Shown: piece by piece, positions 44,730 through 54,517 of the stretch
How the letters are laid out: the number at the start of each line of letters is the position of its first letter
How positions within the stretch are numbered: position 1 is the stretch's first letter
Assembly (NCBI GenBank): GCA_963923035.1
Contig: CAWUKT010000002.1
Coordinates: 181,649-245,648, forward strand
Direction: 5' to 3'
Length of the DNA: 64,000 bases
Source of the DNA: CAWUKT01 sp963923035
GTDB lineage: Bacteria; Bacteroidota; Bacteroidia; J057; JADKCL01
Program-made: the position numbers and the translations under genes
The notes under the pieces: model-generated
What the model was told of the DNA's origin: nothing
The model's database searches: none
Seen by the model: only the letters and a program-made list of their open reading frames with translations

Positions 44730-45698
44730 ATGAAAATCTTCATCACCGGAGCATCCGGCTTCGTGGGAGGGGCCGCCGCCCGCCGACTCGCCAACCAGCA
44801 CGACCTCTACGCCATGGCCCGTTCGCCGCGCTCGGCCGACAAGGTCCGCGCGAATGGCTGCACGCCGATCACCTGCTCCTTCGATGATGTCCAGCCCGAA
44901 CACCTCCAGCAATGCGACGCCGTCATCCACGCGGCCGCATTCGTGGAGCCCTGGGGCTCCCGCCAGGAGTTCTGGCACGCCAATGTCACCGGCACCGAGC
45001 GCATGCTAAAGGTCGCTCAGGAAGCCGGCGCCAAACGCTTCGTCCACATCGGAACCGAAGCAGCGCTCTTCGACGGATCCGACATGGTCCAGCTCGATGA
45101 AGCCGCGCCCTATCCGCCCCGGACGCCCTTTCTCTATTCGGAAACGAAGCGGGAAGCCGAGATTCGGGTGCTGAAAGCAGATGTCCCGAATGAGTTCACG
45201 ACGATTTCGCTGCGGCCCCGGCTGGTCTGGGGCCCGGGCGATACGACCATCCTGAAGAACCTCGTCGAGCTGGTGGACAGTGGCTCGTTTCGGTGGATCA
45301 ACCGCGGCGCGGCCAAGACGAGCATTTGCTATATCGACCATATTTCGCAGGCGATTGAAGCGGCGTTGACGCGGGGACGGGGCGGTCACGCCTATTTTAT
45401 CACGGACGAGGAGGACTGTACGATGCGGGAGCTGATCACGGAGATGCTCGCCACCCAGGGCCGGGAACCCGGCAACCGCAACGTGCCCAAGGGACTCGCC
45501 ATGTTCCTCGCCGGGAGCATTGAGACCGTGTGGAAATTGTTCGGGATCAAGAAAAAACCACCGGTGACCCGCTTCTCCGTGGCAATTACTTCGGCCGAAT
45601 GCACGTTGAAGAATGGGAAGGCCCGGCAGGAACTCGGCTACGCACCCGAAGTGGATTTCAAGACGGGAATGCAACGTCTGGCCGGCCTTCAAGATTGA
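44730..45698 (+). CDS. NAD(P)-dependent epimerase/dehydratase (extended SDR)
   Basis: 322 residues. Nucleotide-binding motif TGASGFVGG near residues 6-14, active-site Tyr136-xxx-Lys140 (YSETK), and an active-site Thr/Ser (IGTEAAL). The closest style is that of 3-beta-hydroxysteroid-dehydrogenase or NAD-dependent epimerase proteins (RPRLVWGPGDTTILKNL). The substrate cannot be read. It is 18 bases upstream of the M1 peptidase gene, with a TAAATTGC word in the gap, so co-transcription is possible but not certain. Confidence 0.85.
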   Translation: MKIFITGASGFVGGAAARRLANQHDLYAMARSPRSADKVRANGCTPITCSFDDVQPEHLQQCDAVIHAAAFVEPWGSRQEFWHANVTGTERMLKVAQEAGAKRFVHIGTEAALFDGSDMVQLDEAAPYPPRTPFLYSETKREAEIRVLKADVPNEFTTISLRPRLVWGPGDTTILKNLVELVDSGSFRWINRGAAKTSICYIDHISQAIEAALTRGRGGHAYFITDEEDCTMRELITEMLATQGREPGNRNVPKGLAMFLAGSIETVWKLFGIKKKPPVTRFSVAITSAECTLKNGKARQELGYAPEVDFKTGMQRLAGLQD

Positions 45699-45716
45699 TT
45701 TTCCTAAATTGCGGCT

Positions 45717-47294
45717 ATGAAATACCTCTGGAGTCTTCTTTTTTTCCTCCCCCTCTCCCTCTTTTCCCAGGAACACTACGACCGCCTGGAAACCCTCGAC
45801 GTCCAGCGCTATACCTTTCAAATTACCCTGAACGACGATGGCGAGTCGATTGAGATGCGGGAAGTGGTGGAAATCAAATTTCTGAAGGAGGCCGAGTCGT
45901 TCTATTTGGATTTGGTGAATGAGAAAAACGGGAAGGGGATGACGGTGCAAAAAGTGGAACTGGAATCGTCCTCTGAGTCGGTAAAATTCGAGCACCAGGA
46001 CAATCAGCTGCGCATTTTCCCAACTTCTACCCCCGAAAAATACGCGACCGAGACCTTTGTCATTCGCTACGGCGGGATTCCGCGGGACGGGTTGATCATC
46101 TCCAAAAACCGCCACGGCCACAAGACCTATTTCGGCGACAACTGGCCGAACCGGGCGCGGAACTGGCTGGCGACGGTGGACCACCCTTCCGACAAGGCCT
46201 TCGTGCGCTGGGAAGTGACCGCCCCCTCCGAATTCAATATCATCGCCAATGGCGTCCCCGTCGTGTTTGACCACCCCGATACCTATATCTTCGAGACGCG
46301 GGTCCCGCTGCCCACCAAGGTCATGGTGATCGCCGCGGCCCAATTCGAAGTCGAAATGGTCGGCAACGTCAACGAAATTCCGGTCAGCAGCTGGGTATTC
46401 CCCGAAGACACGGCGAAGGGATTCGAGCACTACGACGATGCCGCGCCCATTTTGGCGACGTTCATCGACAGCATTGCGCCGTACGCCTACGGCAAGCTCG
46501 CCAATGTCCAAAGCAAAACCCGCTACGGCGGCATGGAAAATGCCAGCTCCATTTTCTACTACGAATCCTCTGTCGACAAAGAAATCATTCCCCTCCTCGC
46601 CCACGAAATCGCCCACCAATGGTTCGGCAACATGGCGACCGAGGCCAACTGGCACCATATCTGGCTCAGCGAAGGCTTCGCCACGTATTTCACCGACCTC
46701 TACATCGAATGGAGCCAGGGCGAAGAGGCCTTCCTCGGTCGGATGACACGGGAGCGGACCAAGGTCCTGCGCTACGGTTCCGGCAATAAAAAACCGGTCG
46801 TCAATACGGAAATCACCGATTACAACCGCCTCCTCAACCCGAATTCCTACGAAAAAGGGGCCTGGGTCCTCCACATGCTGCGCCACAAGATTGGCTACCC
46901 CACCTTCATGGAAGTGGTGCGGACCTATTACGCTCGGTTCGGCGGGAAAAATGCCCTGACCGAAGACTTGCAGGGCGTCATGGAGGAGCTTTCGGGCATG
47001 GACCTTGAGGGCTTTTTCCAACAATGGCTGTACTTCAAGGTGAATCCGGAAATTGTGGTGGAGATGATGGGAAAAAAGAAAGTGCGGATCAAACAGGTTC
47101 AGGAAGGTCCGGCCTTCGAATTTCCGTTGGAGGTGGGCTTTTTGGATTCATCGGGGGAAATGCACCTCGAAACCTTCGCGGTGAGCAAAAGCAGTGAAAC
47201 CTTTACTGTATCCGATGCCTTTCCGGGCAAATACAAAGAGATTGTCCCTGATCCCGGGGTCAAGTTGCTTGCCAAAATCAAAGTGAAAGATTGA
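45717..47294 (+). CDS. M1-family metallo-aminopeptidase, exported
   Basis: 525 residues. A signal peptide (MKYLWSLLFFLPLSLFSQ) puts it in the periplasm or on the surface. The catalytic domain has the exopeptidase-type GGMENAS motif and the zinc site HEIAHQW (His296, Glu297, His300) with Glu319 in WLSEGFATYF. It is shorter than classical M1 enzymes (about 850 aa) because the C-terminal helical domain is missing, as in leukotriene-hydrolase-like bacterial forms. Convergent with rnd, with no base between the two stops. Confidence 0.9.
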   Translation: MKYLWSLLFFLPLSLFSQEHYDRLETLDVQRYTFQITLNDDGESIEMREVVEIKFLKEAESFYLDLVNEKNGKGMTVQKVELESSSESVKFEHQDNQLRIFPTSTPEKYATETFVIRYGGIPRDGLIISKNRHGHKTYFGDNWPNRARNWLATVDHPSDKAFVRWEVTAPSEFNIIANGVPVVFDHPDTYIFETRVPLPTKVMVIAAAQFEVEMVGNVNEIPVSSWVFPEDTAKGFEHYDDAAPILATFIDSIAPYAYGKLANVQSKTRYGGMENASSIFYYESSVDKEIIPLLAHEIAHQWFGNMATEANWHHIWLSEGFATYFTDLYIEWSQGEEAFLGRMTRERTKVLRYGSGNKKPVVNTEITDYNRLLNPNSYEKGAWVLHMLRHKIGYPTFMEVVRTYYARFGGKNALTEDLQGVMEELSGMDLEGFFQQWLYFKVNPEIVVEMMGKKKVRIKQVQEGPAFEFPLEVGFLDSSGEMHLETFAVSKSSETFTVSDAFPGKYKEIVPDPGVKLLAKIKVKD

Positions 47295-48425
47295 TCAGGG
47301 TTGGAGGATCGACAGGTCGAGGTCCAATTCTTCGGCTGTTTCCAGCACGATTTCCTTCTGCCATGACTTGAAGTCGTCCAGATTGGCTTCACCGTAGGCG
47401 ACGCGCTTCAGGTTGCGCATGGACAGGATCATGGGGTAAATGTCGTAGGCTTCCTTGATCTGGTCGCGGATCGCACCCAGCACCTGGGTCCGCTGGTCGA
47501 CCATGCGGAAAAATTGGTTTTTCGACATGCCGTTGCGGGAACGGGCCTTGCGGACGATGTCCGGCTTTGTGTTCCGTGCGGTATTCACCGCGTCGTAAAA
47601 GCGGCGCGCGTGGCGCTTCACGCGCGGGTTGACGCCCTTGAGCTCGGTCCACGCCTTCACCGAAGGCGGCGGTGTCTTCGCCAATTCCACCAATTTGGAA
47701 TTGGGGATGATGTAGTAGGCCGGCTTGTCGCAGGCCTGGGCGATGGCATCGCGGGTCTGGAACAGGTACTTGAGCACGTGGGCCTGGCGACGGTCCAGCT
47801 TGCTGGCATGCTGGAGCTCCATGTGGGGATTCTCCTTGGGCCGATGGCGGATGTCTTCCAGCGCCTTGCACTCCTCGGCGTGCCAGTGCAGGCGATCGCG
47901 TCCCTGGAGCTCGTCGATGAGACGGAGGCGCAGGTCATGCAAAAACGCGACGTCTTTGGCCGCGTAGGTGAGCATTTTATCACTCAATGGCCGCTTGTTC
48001 CAGTTGGAGACGCGGACCTTCATGTTCTTGGAAATGCCGAAGTGGTGGTCGAGGACATGGCTGAGAGAGGTGCTCTCATATCCGAGGAGCTGGGCCGCTT
48101 TCTCGGTGTCAAAAACATTGCTCGGACGGCGACCGAACAGGTAATCCATCAGTACGATGTCGCTTTGGGGGCCGTGAGAAATGATCTGGATGCTGGGATT
48201 TTCCATGATGGACAGGAAAGGATCCAAGTCTCCTACCTGAAGGGGATCGATCAGGAATATATTCTCTCCATCGCTCACCTGAACGAGACAGAGATGAAGT
48301 CCGTACCGGTGCAGGTTCCATTCCCCTTCGAAATCCACACCCAATATCTCGAATCCGCCCAAATAGGAACACAACTGTTGGAACTCGTTCGCGGACTCAA
48401 TCAGGGTAAAATTGTCTATACTCAC
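47295..48425 (-). CDS. rnd: Ribonuclease D
   Basis: 376 residues. N-terminal DEDDy exonuclease: Asp31 and Glu33 in VDFEGE, a middle Asp in ISHGPQSD, and YAAKDV with the Tyr and last Asp. An HRDC domain follows (about 212-290, RRQAHVLKYLFQTRDAIAQ, LVELAKTPP). It trims 3' ends of tRNA precursors. The stop abuts that of the converging M1 peptidase gene. Confidence 0.9.
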   Translation of the reverse strand: MSIDNFTLIESANEFQQLCSYLGGFEILGVDFEGEWNLHRYGLHLCLVQVSDGENIFLIDPLQVGDLDPFLSIMENPSIQIISHGPQSDIVLMDYLFGRRPSNVFDTEKAAQLLGYESTSLSHVLDHHFGISKNMKVRVSNWNKRPLSDKMLTYAAKDVAFLHDLRLRLIDELQGRDRLHWHAEECKALEDIRHRPKENPHMELQHASKLDRRQAHVLKYLFQTRDAIAQACDKPAYYIIPNSKLVELAKTPPPSVKAWTELKGVNPRVKRHARRFYDAVNTARNTKPDIVRKARSRNGMSKNQFFRMVDQRTQVLGAIRDQIKEAYDIYPMILSMRNLKRVAYGEANLDDFKSWQKEIVLETAEELDLDLSILQP

Positions 48426-48718
48426 GCTTAATTTTGATGTTTACCTCAACGTACTGATACTTTGGGCACTGGACCCGTTTGTGTTTTTGTTATTTCCTTA
48501 GCCTACCAAGAATAAATATACAATTTTTTCCAAAACTTTTTTTCAACGCCCGCTTTATCCGCAGCTCCCCTTCTCCTCCCCCATCTGTTTCCAAAACCCA
48601 TTGTATATATTAATTTCCCGTCGTAAACAGGGCTTGATCGATCGGATTCGGCCCAAAGTGGTCTTATTTTTGTAGGGAATTTCGCGTAAACAAATTGATA
48701 CTTACCAACCCAAACGCC
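48426..48718. other. Divergent intergenic region between rnd and the DUF6340-like gene
   Basis: A TATTTTTG word at 48665-48672 fits the -7 element for the rightward gene (start 48719), but no TTG lies at 19-21 bases upstream. For the leftward rnd gene no consensus is visible. No RNA gene is recognised. Confidence 0.4.
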
Positions 48719-49765
48719 ATGAAATTATCTCATCTCTTCCTAATGGCCCTGGTCCTGAGCGGGCTATTGTCAACTTCGGGATGCCACACTTCCCACGTCA
48801 ATATGGAGATCCTCCAAGCCGCCGAAATTGACCTGCCGCAGGAAGTCCACAACATCGCGCTCATCAACCGGTTTCGTCCGGAAAAGGGAAAGGGCTTCCT
48901 CAATGTGCTGGAAGGCGTCCTTTCCGGAGAGGGCGTGGGGCGGGATCGAAATGGGGCGGAAACCAGCTTGATCGGACTGACCGAGACCCTCGCCGGTTCT
49001 CCCCGCTACAAAATCGTGCGGCCCAGCCTCGACATGAAGGGCTGGGGAAGGGCCAGTTTTCCGGATCCCATCCCCCGCGACCAGGTACAAACCATTTGCC
49101 GGCAGTACGCAACCGAAGCCCTCGTGACCATCGAAGCCTTCGATTCGGACGCGGGACGCTCCTGCGAACGCCTCACCCGGACGGTCAAGCGGGATGGCGA
49201 AAAATTTACCGAGGTTTATTTCGAGGCCGAACAGTGGATCGACGTGACGGTCGGCTGGCGCCTCTACCTCGCCGACGGCACCCTCTTCGATGAGTACCGC
49301 ATGGTCGAACGCGTCAGCTTCGATTCGGAAGGCGCTTCCGAAAGCGATGCCTTCGACAACCTGCCCGACGTCGATTTCATGGTCCAGGAAATGGGCCATG
49401 TGACCGGCCAGTCATATTCCATGCGCATCGCGCCGATCTTCGTCAATATTTCGCGGTCCTACTACTCGCGGGGCACCACCGCGCTCAAGTTGGGTCGGGA
49501 CAAGGTCCGGATGAACGATTGGGAGGGTGCGGAAGAACATTGGGATATGGCGTTGACGAACGAAAAGGAAAAAATCCGGGGCCGGGCGATGTTCAACAAG
49601 GCGTTGGCCGCGGAAGTGCGCGGAGAATTGCGGTTGGCGGAAGAAATCGCGGTGCGCGCCTACGAAGAATTTGGGAACAAAACTGCCCTTCGCTACGCGG
49701 AGACTTTGCGGTTCCGGATCCAGGAAGTGAGCCGGCTGGAACGGCAAATGGAAGGTGCACGGTAG
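48719..49765 (+). CDS. DUF6340-like lipoprotein with C-terminal TPR-like helices
   Basis: 348 residues from the ATG at 48719 (MKLSHLFLMALVLSGLLSTSGC), lipobox STSGC. The mature N-terminal half carries an alpha/beta fold (NIALINRFRPEKGKGF, ALVTIEAFDSD) seen in Bacteroidota DUF6340 proteins. The C-terminal part (about 250-345) is helical with TPR-like spacing (DWEGAEEHWDMALTNEKEKIRGRAMFN, in part). Function unknown; expected at the inner leaflet of the outer membrane. A terminator follows. Confidence 0.78.
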   Translation: MKLSHLFLMALVLSGLLSTSGCHTSHVNMEILQAAEIDLPQEVHNIALINRFRPEKGKGFLNVLEGVLSGEGVGRDRNGAETSLIGLTETLAGSPRYKIVRPSLDMKGWGRASFPDPIPRDQVQTICRQYATEALVTIEAFDSDAGRSCERLTRTVKRDGEKFTEVYFEAEQWIDVTVGWRLYLADGTLFDEYRMVERVSFDSEGASESDAFDNLPDVDFMVQEMGHVTGQSYSMRIAPIFVNISRSYYSRGTTALKLGRDKVRMNDWEGAEEHWDMALTNEKEKIRGRAMFNKALAAEVRGELRLAEEIAVRAYEEFGNKTALRYAETLRFRIQEVSRLERQMEGAR

Positions 49766-49793
49766 CGCCAAAACACAACGACGAATGACTTGG

Positions 49794-49829
49794 GGCTCCG
49801 GCGCGGTGAACTGCGTCGGGGCCTTTTTC
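49794..49829 (+). terminator. Terminator after the DUF6340-like gene
   Basis: 11-bp stem with two G-T pairs (49794-49804 with 49813-49823), 8-base loop, then TTTTTCT. It abuts the stop of the converging methyltransferase gene. Confidence 0.8.
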
Positions 49830-50503
49830 TATGCTTCCCGCACAAATTCGTAGATGAAATTCCACTCCATCCACTTTTTCCGGCGGTCCACCTCCTCCAT
49901 TTTCCAACCCCTCTCTCCCGCAATTTCCCCAATCCGATCCAGCGCACAATCTTCCGACAGCACCATCCGAACCGCGCCATCCGCCGCCAAATAGTCGTCC
50001 ATTTCGCTGAACAAGCGCTGAAAGTATTCGAATTCGGGACCGCAGAGCCAGGCGTGGTCGGCGTCGTTTTCAGGTTGGCCGGGATAATAGGGAGGATTGA
50101 TGAGGAGCAGGTCGAATGGCGTAGGAGAAAGGGCAGAAAACAAATCGGACTCGAGGCAATGCAGGGTCAAATCATTCTGGGTGGCGTTGTGGAGGGTGCA
50201 GGAAATCGCCAGGGGAGAAATGTCCAGGGCCGTCACCTCCGCTCCTTTTTCCGCACAATACAACGAGACAAAACCACTGCCACAACCCATTTCCAAGACC
50301 TTTTTTCCCGCCAACTCAAACCGCTCTCCCACATGCTCGGCCAGAAAGGTACTGCTCAAAAAGAAGCCCGGGTGAAACACACCCGGCTCAATCCGCAGCC
50401 GCAATTGTTCGTAGCGAAAATGGCGGTGCTTCCGAAGGTACCGCCGCATCAACGGCGGCAAAATCCGGTTCAAAACCGGCTTCAGCAAGGGGCGCAGGCG
50501 CAT
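49829..50503 (-). CDS. PrmC/HemK-like SAM-dependent methyltransferase
   Basis: 224 residues from the ATG at 50503, which overlaps the radical-SAM stop by one base (TAATG). Longer in-frame starts would overlap that gene by 220 bases. SAM motif I is VLEMGCGSGF (69-78), followed by TALDISPLAI and the NPPYYPG motif (136-142) found in N-methyltransferases acting on planar nitrogen (PrmC, N6-adenine and small-molecule families). It lacks the PrmC N-terminal substrate domain. Partner of the radical-SAM enzyme, in a two-gene operon of unknown product. Confidence 0.82.
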   Translation of the reverse strand: MRLRPLLKPVLNRILPPLMRRYLRKHRHFRYEQLRLRIEPGVFHPGFFLSSTFLAEHVGERFELAGKKVLEMGCGSGFVSLYCAEKGAEVTALDISPLAISCTLHNATQNDLTLHCLESDLFSALSPTPFDLLLINPPYYPGQPENDADHAWLCGPEFEYFQRLFSEMDDYLAADGAVRMVLSEDCALDRIGEIAGERGWKMEEVDRRKKWMEWNFIYEFVREA

Positions 50504-52002
50504 TACATGCCCTCCACTTCCGGCTGTCGGTAGCGCCACAGCTTTTGCAGCGCCTTCAACTCGTAGGGGAATTTGTAGAATCCGGTGCGGTAGCGCAGGG
50601 AACCCACCATGCGCATGAGCTTGCGTTGGGTGGGGCTGAGCCGGACATCCGAGCTCGTCGGATAATAGGCATTCAGAACCGTCTCGAAATTCCGGATCTT
50701 GTCGACCATTTCGGGCGTGAGCCAAGGCGTCAGGGGATTTTTGCGCAAGTCAAAATTCTCCCATACCGGCGAGACCCAGTCTTCCAGACGGGTCGGAAAT
50801 TCGAAACCGGCCGATTTCACCATCTCATACAATTCCGATCCTTCCGTCGGCACCGGGCTGTACACGTAAATGATGATCTCCGTCGCCGGGTTGATTTCTT
50901 TGATCTCCTTAATAAAGGCGATGTCCGATTCGATTTGTTCCAGGGTCTTGTCCGGCGTTTCCCCCGGCAATCCCAGCACAAACGAATACTCGGGCACAAT
51001 CCCGAATTTGCCGAGACGCGCCGCAAACGAACGAATTTGATCAGCCGATTGCGTCCCACCCTTGTCCATTTGGGCGAGCACATCGTCGTTGCCCGTTTCT
51101 GCCCCGAAAAAGATCATCCGGCAGCCCGCTTCGTACATCAGTTCCAGGTCCTCGTCCTTGTAGCGGTCGAGGGTATCGATGCGGCCTTCCCCCCACCAAC
51201 GCATGTTCTCGGGCTTGATCAGCTTCGAAAAATCGACGGTGCGCTTGCGGGAAACGAAGAAATTGTTGTCGTGGAATTCGATGGCGTCGCCGCCGTAGGT
51301 ATCCTTGAGGTATTTGATGTCCCGGTAAATGCGGTCCGCGGACATGCCCTTCCAGCGCGCCTGGTAAATCGGCACCACGGCGCAAAAGGAACAGGTGAAC
51401 GGGCAGCCAAAACTGCTGTGGTACGCAATCGTCTTTTTTCCCAAAAAGGTCCGCCCCAAATAGCCTTCAATCGGATACAATTCGTTCAGGCGTTCGTAGG
51501 GAAAATCGGGCAGCTTGTTCAGGTCGATCAGCTCTTCCTTGGCTGTTTTCACGATTTTGCCGTCTTCCAAGTAGATCAAATTGCGGATCGGAAGGAGGTC
51601 GCCATCGTTTTCGAGCGCTTCGAGGAGTTGGGGAAAGGCATTGTCGCCGGGGCCGTTGATGATGAAATCGACGTAGCCGGAGTGGATGACCGTCTTGTGC
51701 TGGTTCGAAGCGAAATAGCCGCCCCAGATATTGATGACCTCGGGAAATCGTTCCCGGACCTGGCGCACAATTGGGAACAATTGCTTGAGTTGGGGACCGG
51801 GCATGACGGTCGCGCCAAAGTAGCGGTACTCGCCGGTCGCAAGAAGTTCCAGGATCTTGGGCGCGGGGTCATCCTCGCGGTTGCCATCTACGATGGTCCA
51901 GGGGCGCTGGCCGTCGACAGAGGAAGCGACCTGCAATACCGAATTGGGGATGCGGGGCTTGGAAGGAGCAGAGCGGGGATTGAAAAGGAGCACGCCGTTC
52001 AT
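50503..52002 (-). CDS. B12-binding radical SAM protein
   Basis: 499 residues. The N-terminal 140 residues resemble a cobalamin-binding Rossmann fold (LLFNPR, YFGATVMPGP, NIWGGYFASN), and the radical-SAM core begins with Cys200-xxx-Cys204-xx-Cys207 (CPFTCSFC) and continues to about residue 390. The C-terminal 110 residues are helical and unassigned. Enzymes of this class do methylations at unactivated carbons or ring closures; the substrate is unknown. The downstream methyltransferase overlaps it, so they are translated together. No other biosynthetic genes are adjacent. Confidence 0.87.
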   Translation of the reverse strand: MNGVLLFNPRSAPSKPRIPNSVLQVASSVDGQRPWTIVDGNREDDPAPKILELLATGEYRYFGATVMPGPQLKQLFPIVRQVRERFPEVINIWGGYFASNQHKTVIHSGYVDFIINGPGDNAFPQLLEALENDGDLLPIRNLIYLEDGKIVKTAKEELIDLNKLPDFPYERLNELYPIEGYLGRTFLGKKTIAYHSSFGCPFTCSFCAVVPIYQARWKGMSADRIYRDIKYLKDTYGGDAIEFHDNNFFVSRKRTVDFSKLIKPENMRWWGEGRIDTLDRYKDEDLELMYEAGCRMIFFGAETGNDDVLAQMDKGGTQSADQIRSFAARLGKFGIVPEYSFVLGLPGETPDKTLEQIESDIAFIKEIKEINPATEIIIYVYSPVPTEGSELYEMVKSAGFEFPTRLEDWVSPVWENFDLRKNPLTPWLTPEMVDKIRNFETVLNAYYPTSSDVRLSPTQRKLMRMVGSLRYRTGFYKFPYELKALQKLWRYRQPEVEGM

Positions 52003-52183
52003 GGAGTGAAGTTAGGAAGGCTGATGGGAAATGAAAATGGTTTTAAGCGAAGGGGTAGGGAAACAACCAAAAGCGTCGTTTAATTCCCAAACGATTTTCA
52101 GAATCCTTTGCAGTTATCCGCCAATTCTGTCATCTTTCTTCAAATCCTCATTCCTAAAAATCTGTACCTACGCGTTTCGTGCT

Positions 52184-54514
52184 ATGCTAAAAAGATTCAT
52201 TTGGATCGCCTTGTTGTTGCCCCTCAGCATCACGAGCCTTTCCGCCCAAACCGTCACCCTCAACGGCTACCTGACCGAAGAGGGATCCGGCGAGGCGCTG
52301 ATCGGCGGAACGGTTTACGTCCCGGAAGCTGAGGCCGGTGCCTATACCAACGAATATGGCTTTTGGTCGATCACCATTCCGCCCGGTGATTATACCGTCA
52401 TCTTCAAGTACCTGGGCTACCTCTCAGATACCGTTTCCATTTCCCTGACCGAAAATACGACCCTCGACCGGCCCCTGAAGCCGGAAGGAACCGAACTGGC
52501 GACGGTCGAGATCACCGCCGAAGACCTGGCCGCCAAGGAAGACGTCCAGTCCACGCGCATGGGCGCGATCAAAATGAACATGAAAGAGATTTCATTGGTG
52601 CCGGTGCTCGGGGGCGAGACCGACGTGCTGAAGGTCATGCAGCTGATGCCCGGCGTGTCGCAGGGAACGGAAGGCACCACGGGGATGTTTGTGCGGGGCG
52701 GCGATGCGGACCAGAACCTGGTCCTCCTCGACGAAGCCATTGTGTACAATACGGGGCATTTGTTTGGCTTTTTCTCCGTCTTCAACCCCGACGCCCTCAA
52801 GGACATGACCATGATCAAAGGCGCTTTTCCCGCTCAATACGGGGGGCGGCTCTCTTCGGTCCTCGATCTGCGGACCAAGGAAGGCAACCTGAACAAGTTC
52901 CACGTGAAGGGCGGCATCGGATTGCTGTCCTCGCGCCTCAACATCGAAGGGCCGATCATCAAGGACCGCCTGAGTTTTTCCATCGCCGGTCGGCGGACCT
53001 ATATCGACCAGGTCTTCAAGACCGTCGGCATCAACATCCCCTACTATTTCTATGACCTAAATGGAAAGATGAACTTCAAGATTTCCAACAAGGACCGCAT
53101 TTACTTCAGCACTTACGTGGGGGACGACGTGTTGAAAGTGAGTGAAGAAATTGCGAGTGACGACGAACAGGATACCACCTCGACGTCCACAGACCTGTTC
53201 AATTTTGGGTTTGAGTTGGGGAATACGACGCAGACTCTGCGCTGGAACCACCTCTTTTCGGAAAAGCTCTTCGCGAATTTTTCCCTGATCCACACCACCT
53301 TCAACTACAATATCCGCGGCTCCTTCGTCGACAATTCCATCCTCATCACGTCGCGGATTCGGGACCTGGGCGCAAAGGCCGATTTCGACTGGTTCGTCAG
53401 TCCCAAAACCCACGTGAAATTTGGCGCGGGGAGCATCTACCACCGCTTCCGGCCCAATGTGGTTTCCACCGCCGGTGAAATCTCTGATTTCCTCTCCTCG
53501 CAGCAAGGCTCGTTGATCAACAACCAGGAACTCTACGCCTACGGCGGCGTGGACCACGAATTTTCGAACCGGTTCAAGGTCAATACAGGCCTCCGCCTGA
53601 GTTCGGCGCTGACCGTGGGCAGCACCTTTTACCCGGGGCTGGAGCCCCGGATTTCGGGTCGGTTCACGACGAGCGAATACAGTTCCGTGAAGGCGAGTTA
53701 CTCGCGGATGTATCAATACATGCACCGGGTTTCGAGCTCGACAATTGCGTTGCCGACCGACCTGTGGTATCCGGTCACGGAACAGGTCGTGCCCCAGAAC
53801 GCCGACCAATTTGCGGTGGGCTTCCACCAATTCATTCCGAAGGCGCGGCTGTCCATTGAGATCGAGGGCTATTACAAACGGTTGCGTAATCTCATCGAAT
53901 ACCGCGAAGGCGCCCAGCTGGTCCTCAACGACAATTTTGAAGAGGACCTGGTGAATGGAACGGGTGATTCCTACGGAATGGAGGTTCTGTTGCGGCGCAA
54001 GCGGGGGCGGCTGTCGGGCTGGATCGGCTATACACTGTCGTGGTCGACCCGGCAGTTTGATGAGCTGAACAATGGGCAGCGCTATTGGGCGCGCTACGAC
54101 CGGCGACACGACCTGAGTGTCGTGTCCATTTTGGAATTGAGCAAACGGATTTCGCTGTCGGGGGTATTCATCTATCAGAATGGCAGCCGGTTCACCGCGC
54201 AGGTCGGCCAGTATTTCCAGCCCAACGCGACGCTGACCGGAGTGGATGTCATTCCCATTTACACCGACCGCAACGCCATCCGCATGGCCCCGACCCACCG
54301 CTTGGATTTGAACCTCGTCATCAAATCCGATCCCCTCAACGACAATGATGAACCCAAGCGCTTCAAAACCGAGTGGCACATCGGCGCCTACAACGTGTAC
54401 AACCGCGCTTCTCCCTTCCGCATCAACATTGAGACCACCGATACGGGGTACAAGTACACCCAACCCGGTCTCTTTGGCCTCGTTCCTTTTGTCGCCTTCA
54501 ACTTCGAATACTGA
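52184..54514 (+). CDS. TonB-dependent outer membrane receptor with N-terminal carboxypeptidase-regulatory-like domain
   Basis: 776 residues from the ATG at 52184 (MLKRFIWIALLLPLSITSLSAQ signal peptide region); upstream in-frame sequence is not coding. A beta-sandwich domain (about 25-105, VTLNGYLTEEGSGEALIGGTVY, in part) is followed by a plug (about 130-235, MFVRGGDADQNLVLLDEA) and a 22-strand barrel ending in ...FVAFNFEY with the aromatic C-terminus needed for outer-membrane assembly. It lacks a SusD partner but is followed three bases later by a DUF4249 lipoprotein, a pairing common in Bacteroidota. Ligand unknown. Confidence 0.92.
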   Translation: MLKRFIWIALLLPLSITSLSAQTVTLNGYLTEEGSGEALIGGTVYVPEAEAGAYTNEYGFWSITIPPGDYTVIFKYLGYLSDTVSISLTENTTLDRPLKPEGTELATVEITAEDLAAKEDVQSTRMGAIKMNMKEISLVPVLGGETDVLKVMQLMPGVSQGTEGTTGMFVRGGDADQNLVLLDEAIVYNTGHLFGFFSVFNPDALKDMTMIKGAFPAQYGGRLSSVLDLRTKEGNLNKFHVKGGIGLLSSRLNIEGPIIKDRLSFSIAGRRTYIDQVFKTVGINIPYYFYDLNGKMNFKISNKDRIYFSTYVGDDVLKVSEEIASDDEQDTTSTSTDLFNFGFELGNTTQTLRWNHLFSEKLFANFSLIHTTFNYNIRGSFVDNSILITSRIRDLGAKADFDWFVSPKTHVKFGAGSIYHRFRPNVVSTAGEISDFLSSQQGSLINNQELYAYGGVDHEFSNRFKVNTGLRLSSALTVGSTFYPGLEPRISGRFTTSEYSSVKASYSRMYQYMHRVSSSTIALPTDLWYPVTEQVVPQNADQFAVGFHQFIPKARLSIEIEGYYKRLRNLIEYREGAQLVLNDNFEEDLVNGTGDSYGMEVLLRRKRGRLSGWIGYTLSWSTRQFDELNNGQRYWARYDRRHDLSVVSILELSKRISLSGVFIYQNGSRFTAQVGQYFQPNATLTGVDVIPIYTDRNAIRMAPTHRLDLNLVIKSDPLNDNDEPKRFKTEWHIGAYNVYNRASPFRINIETTDTGYKYTQPGLFGLVPFVAFNFEY

Positions 54515-54517
54515 GCC

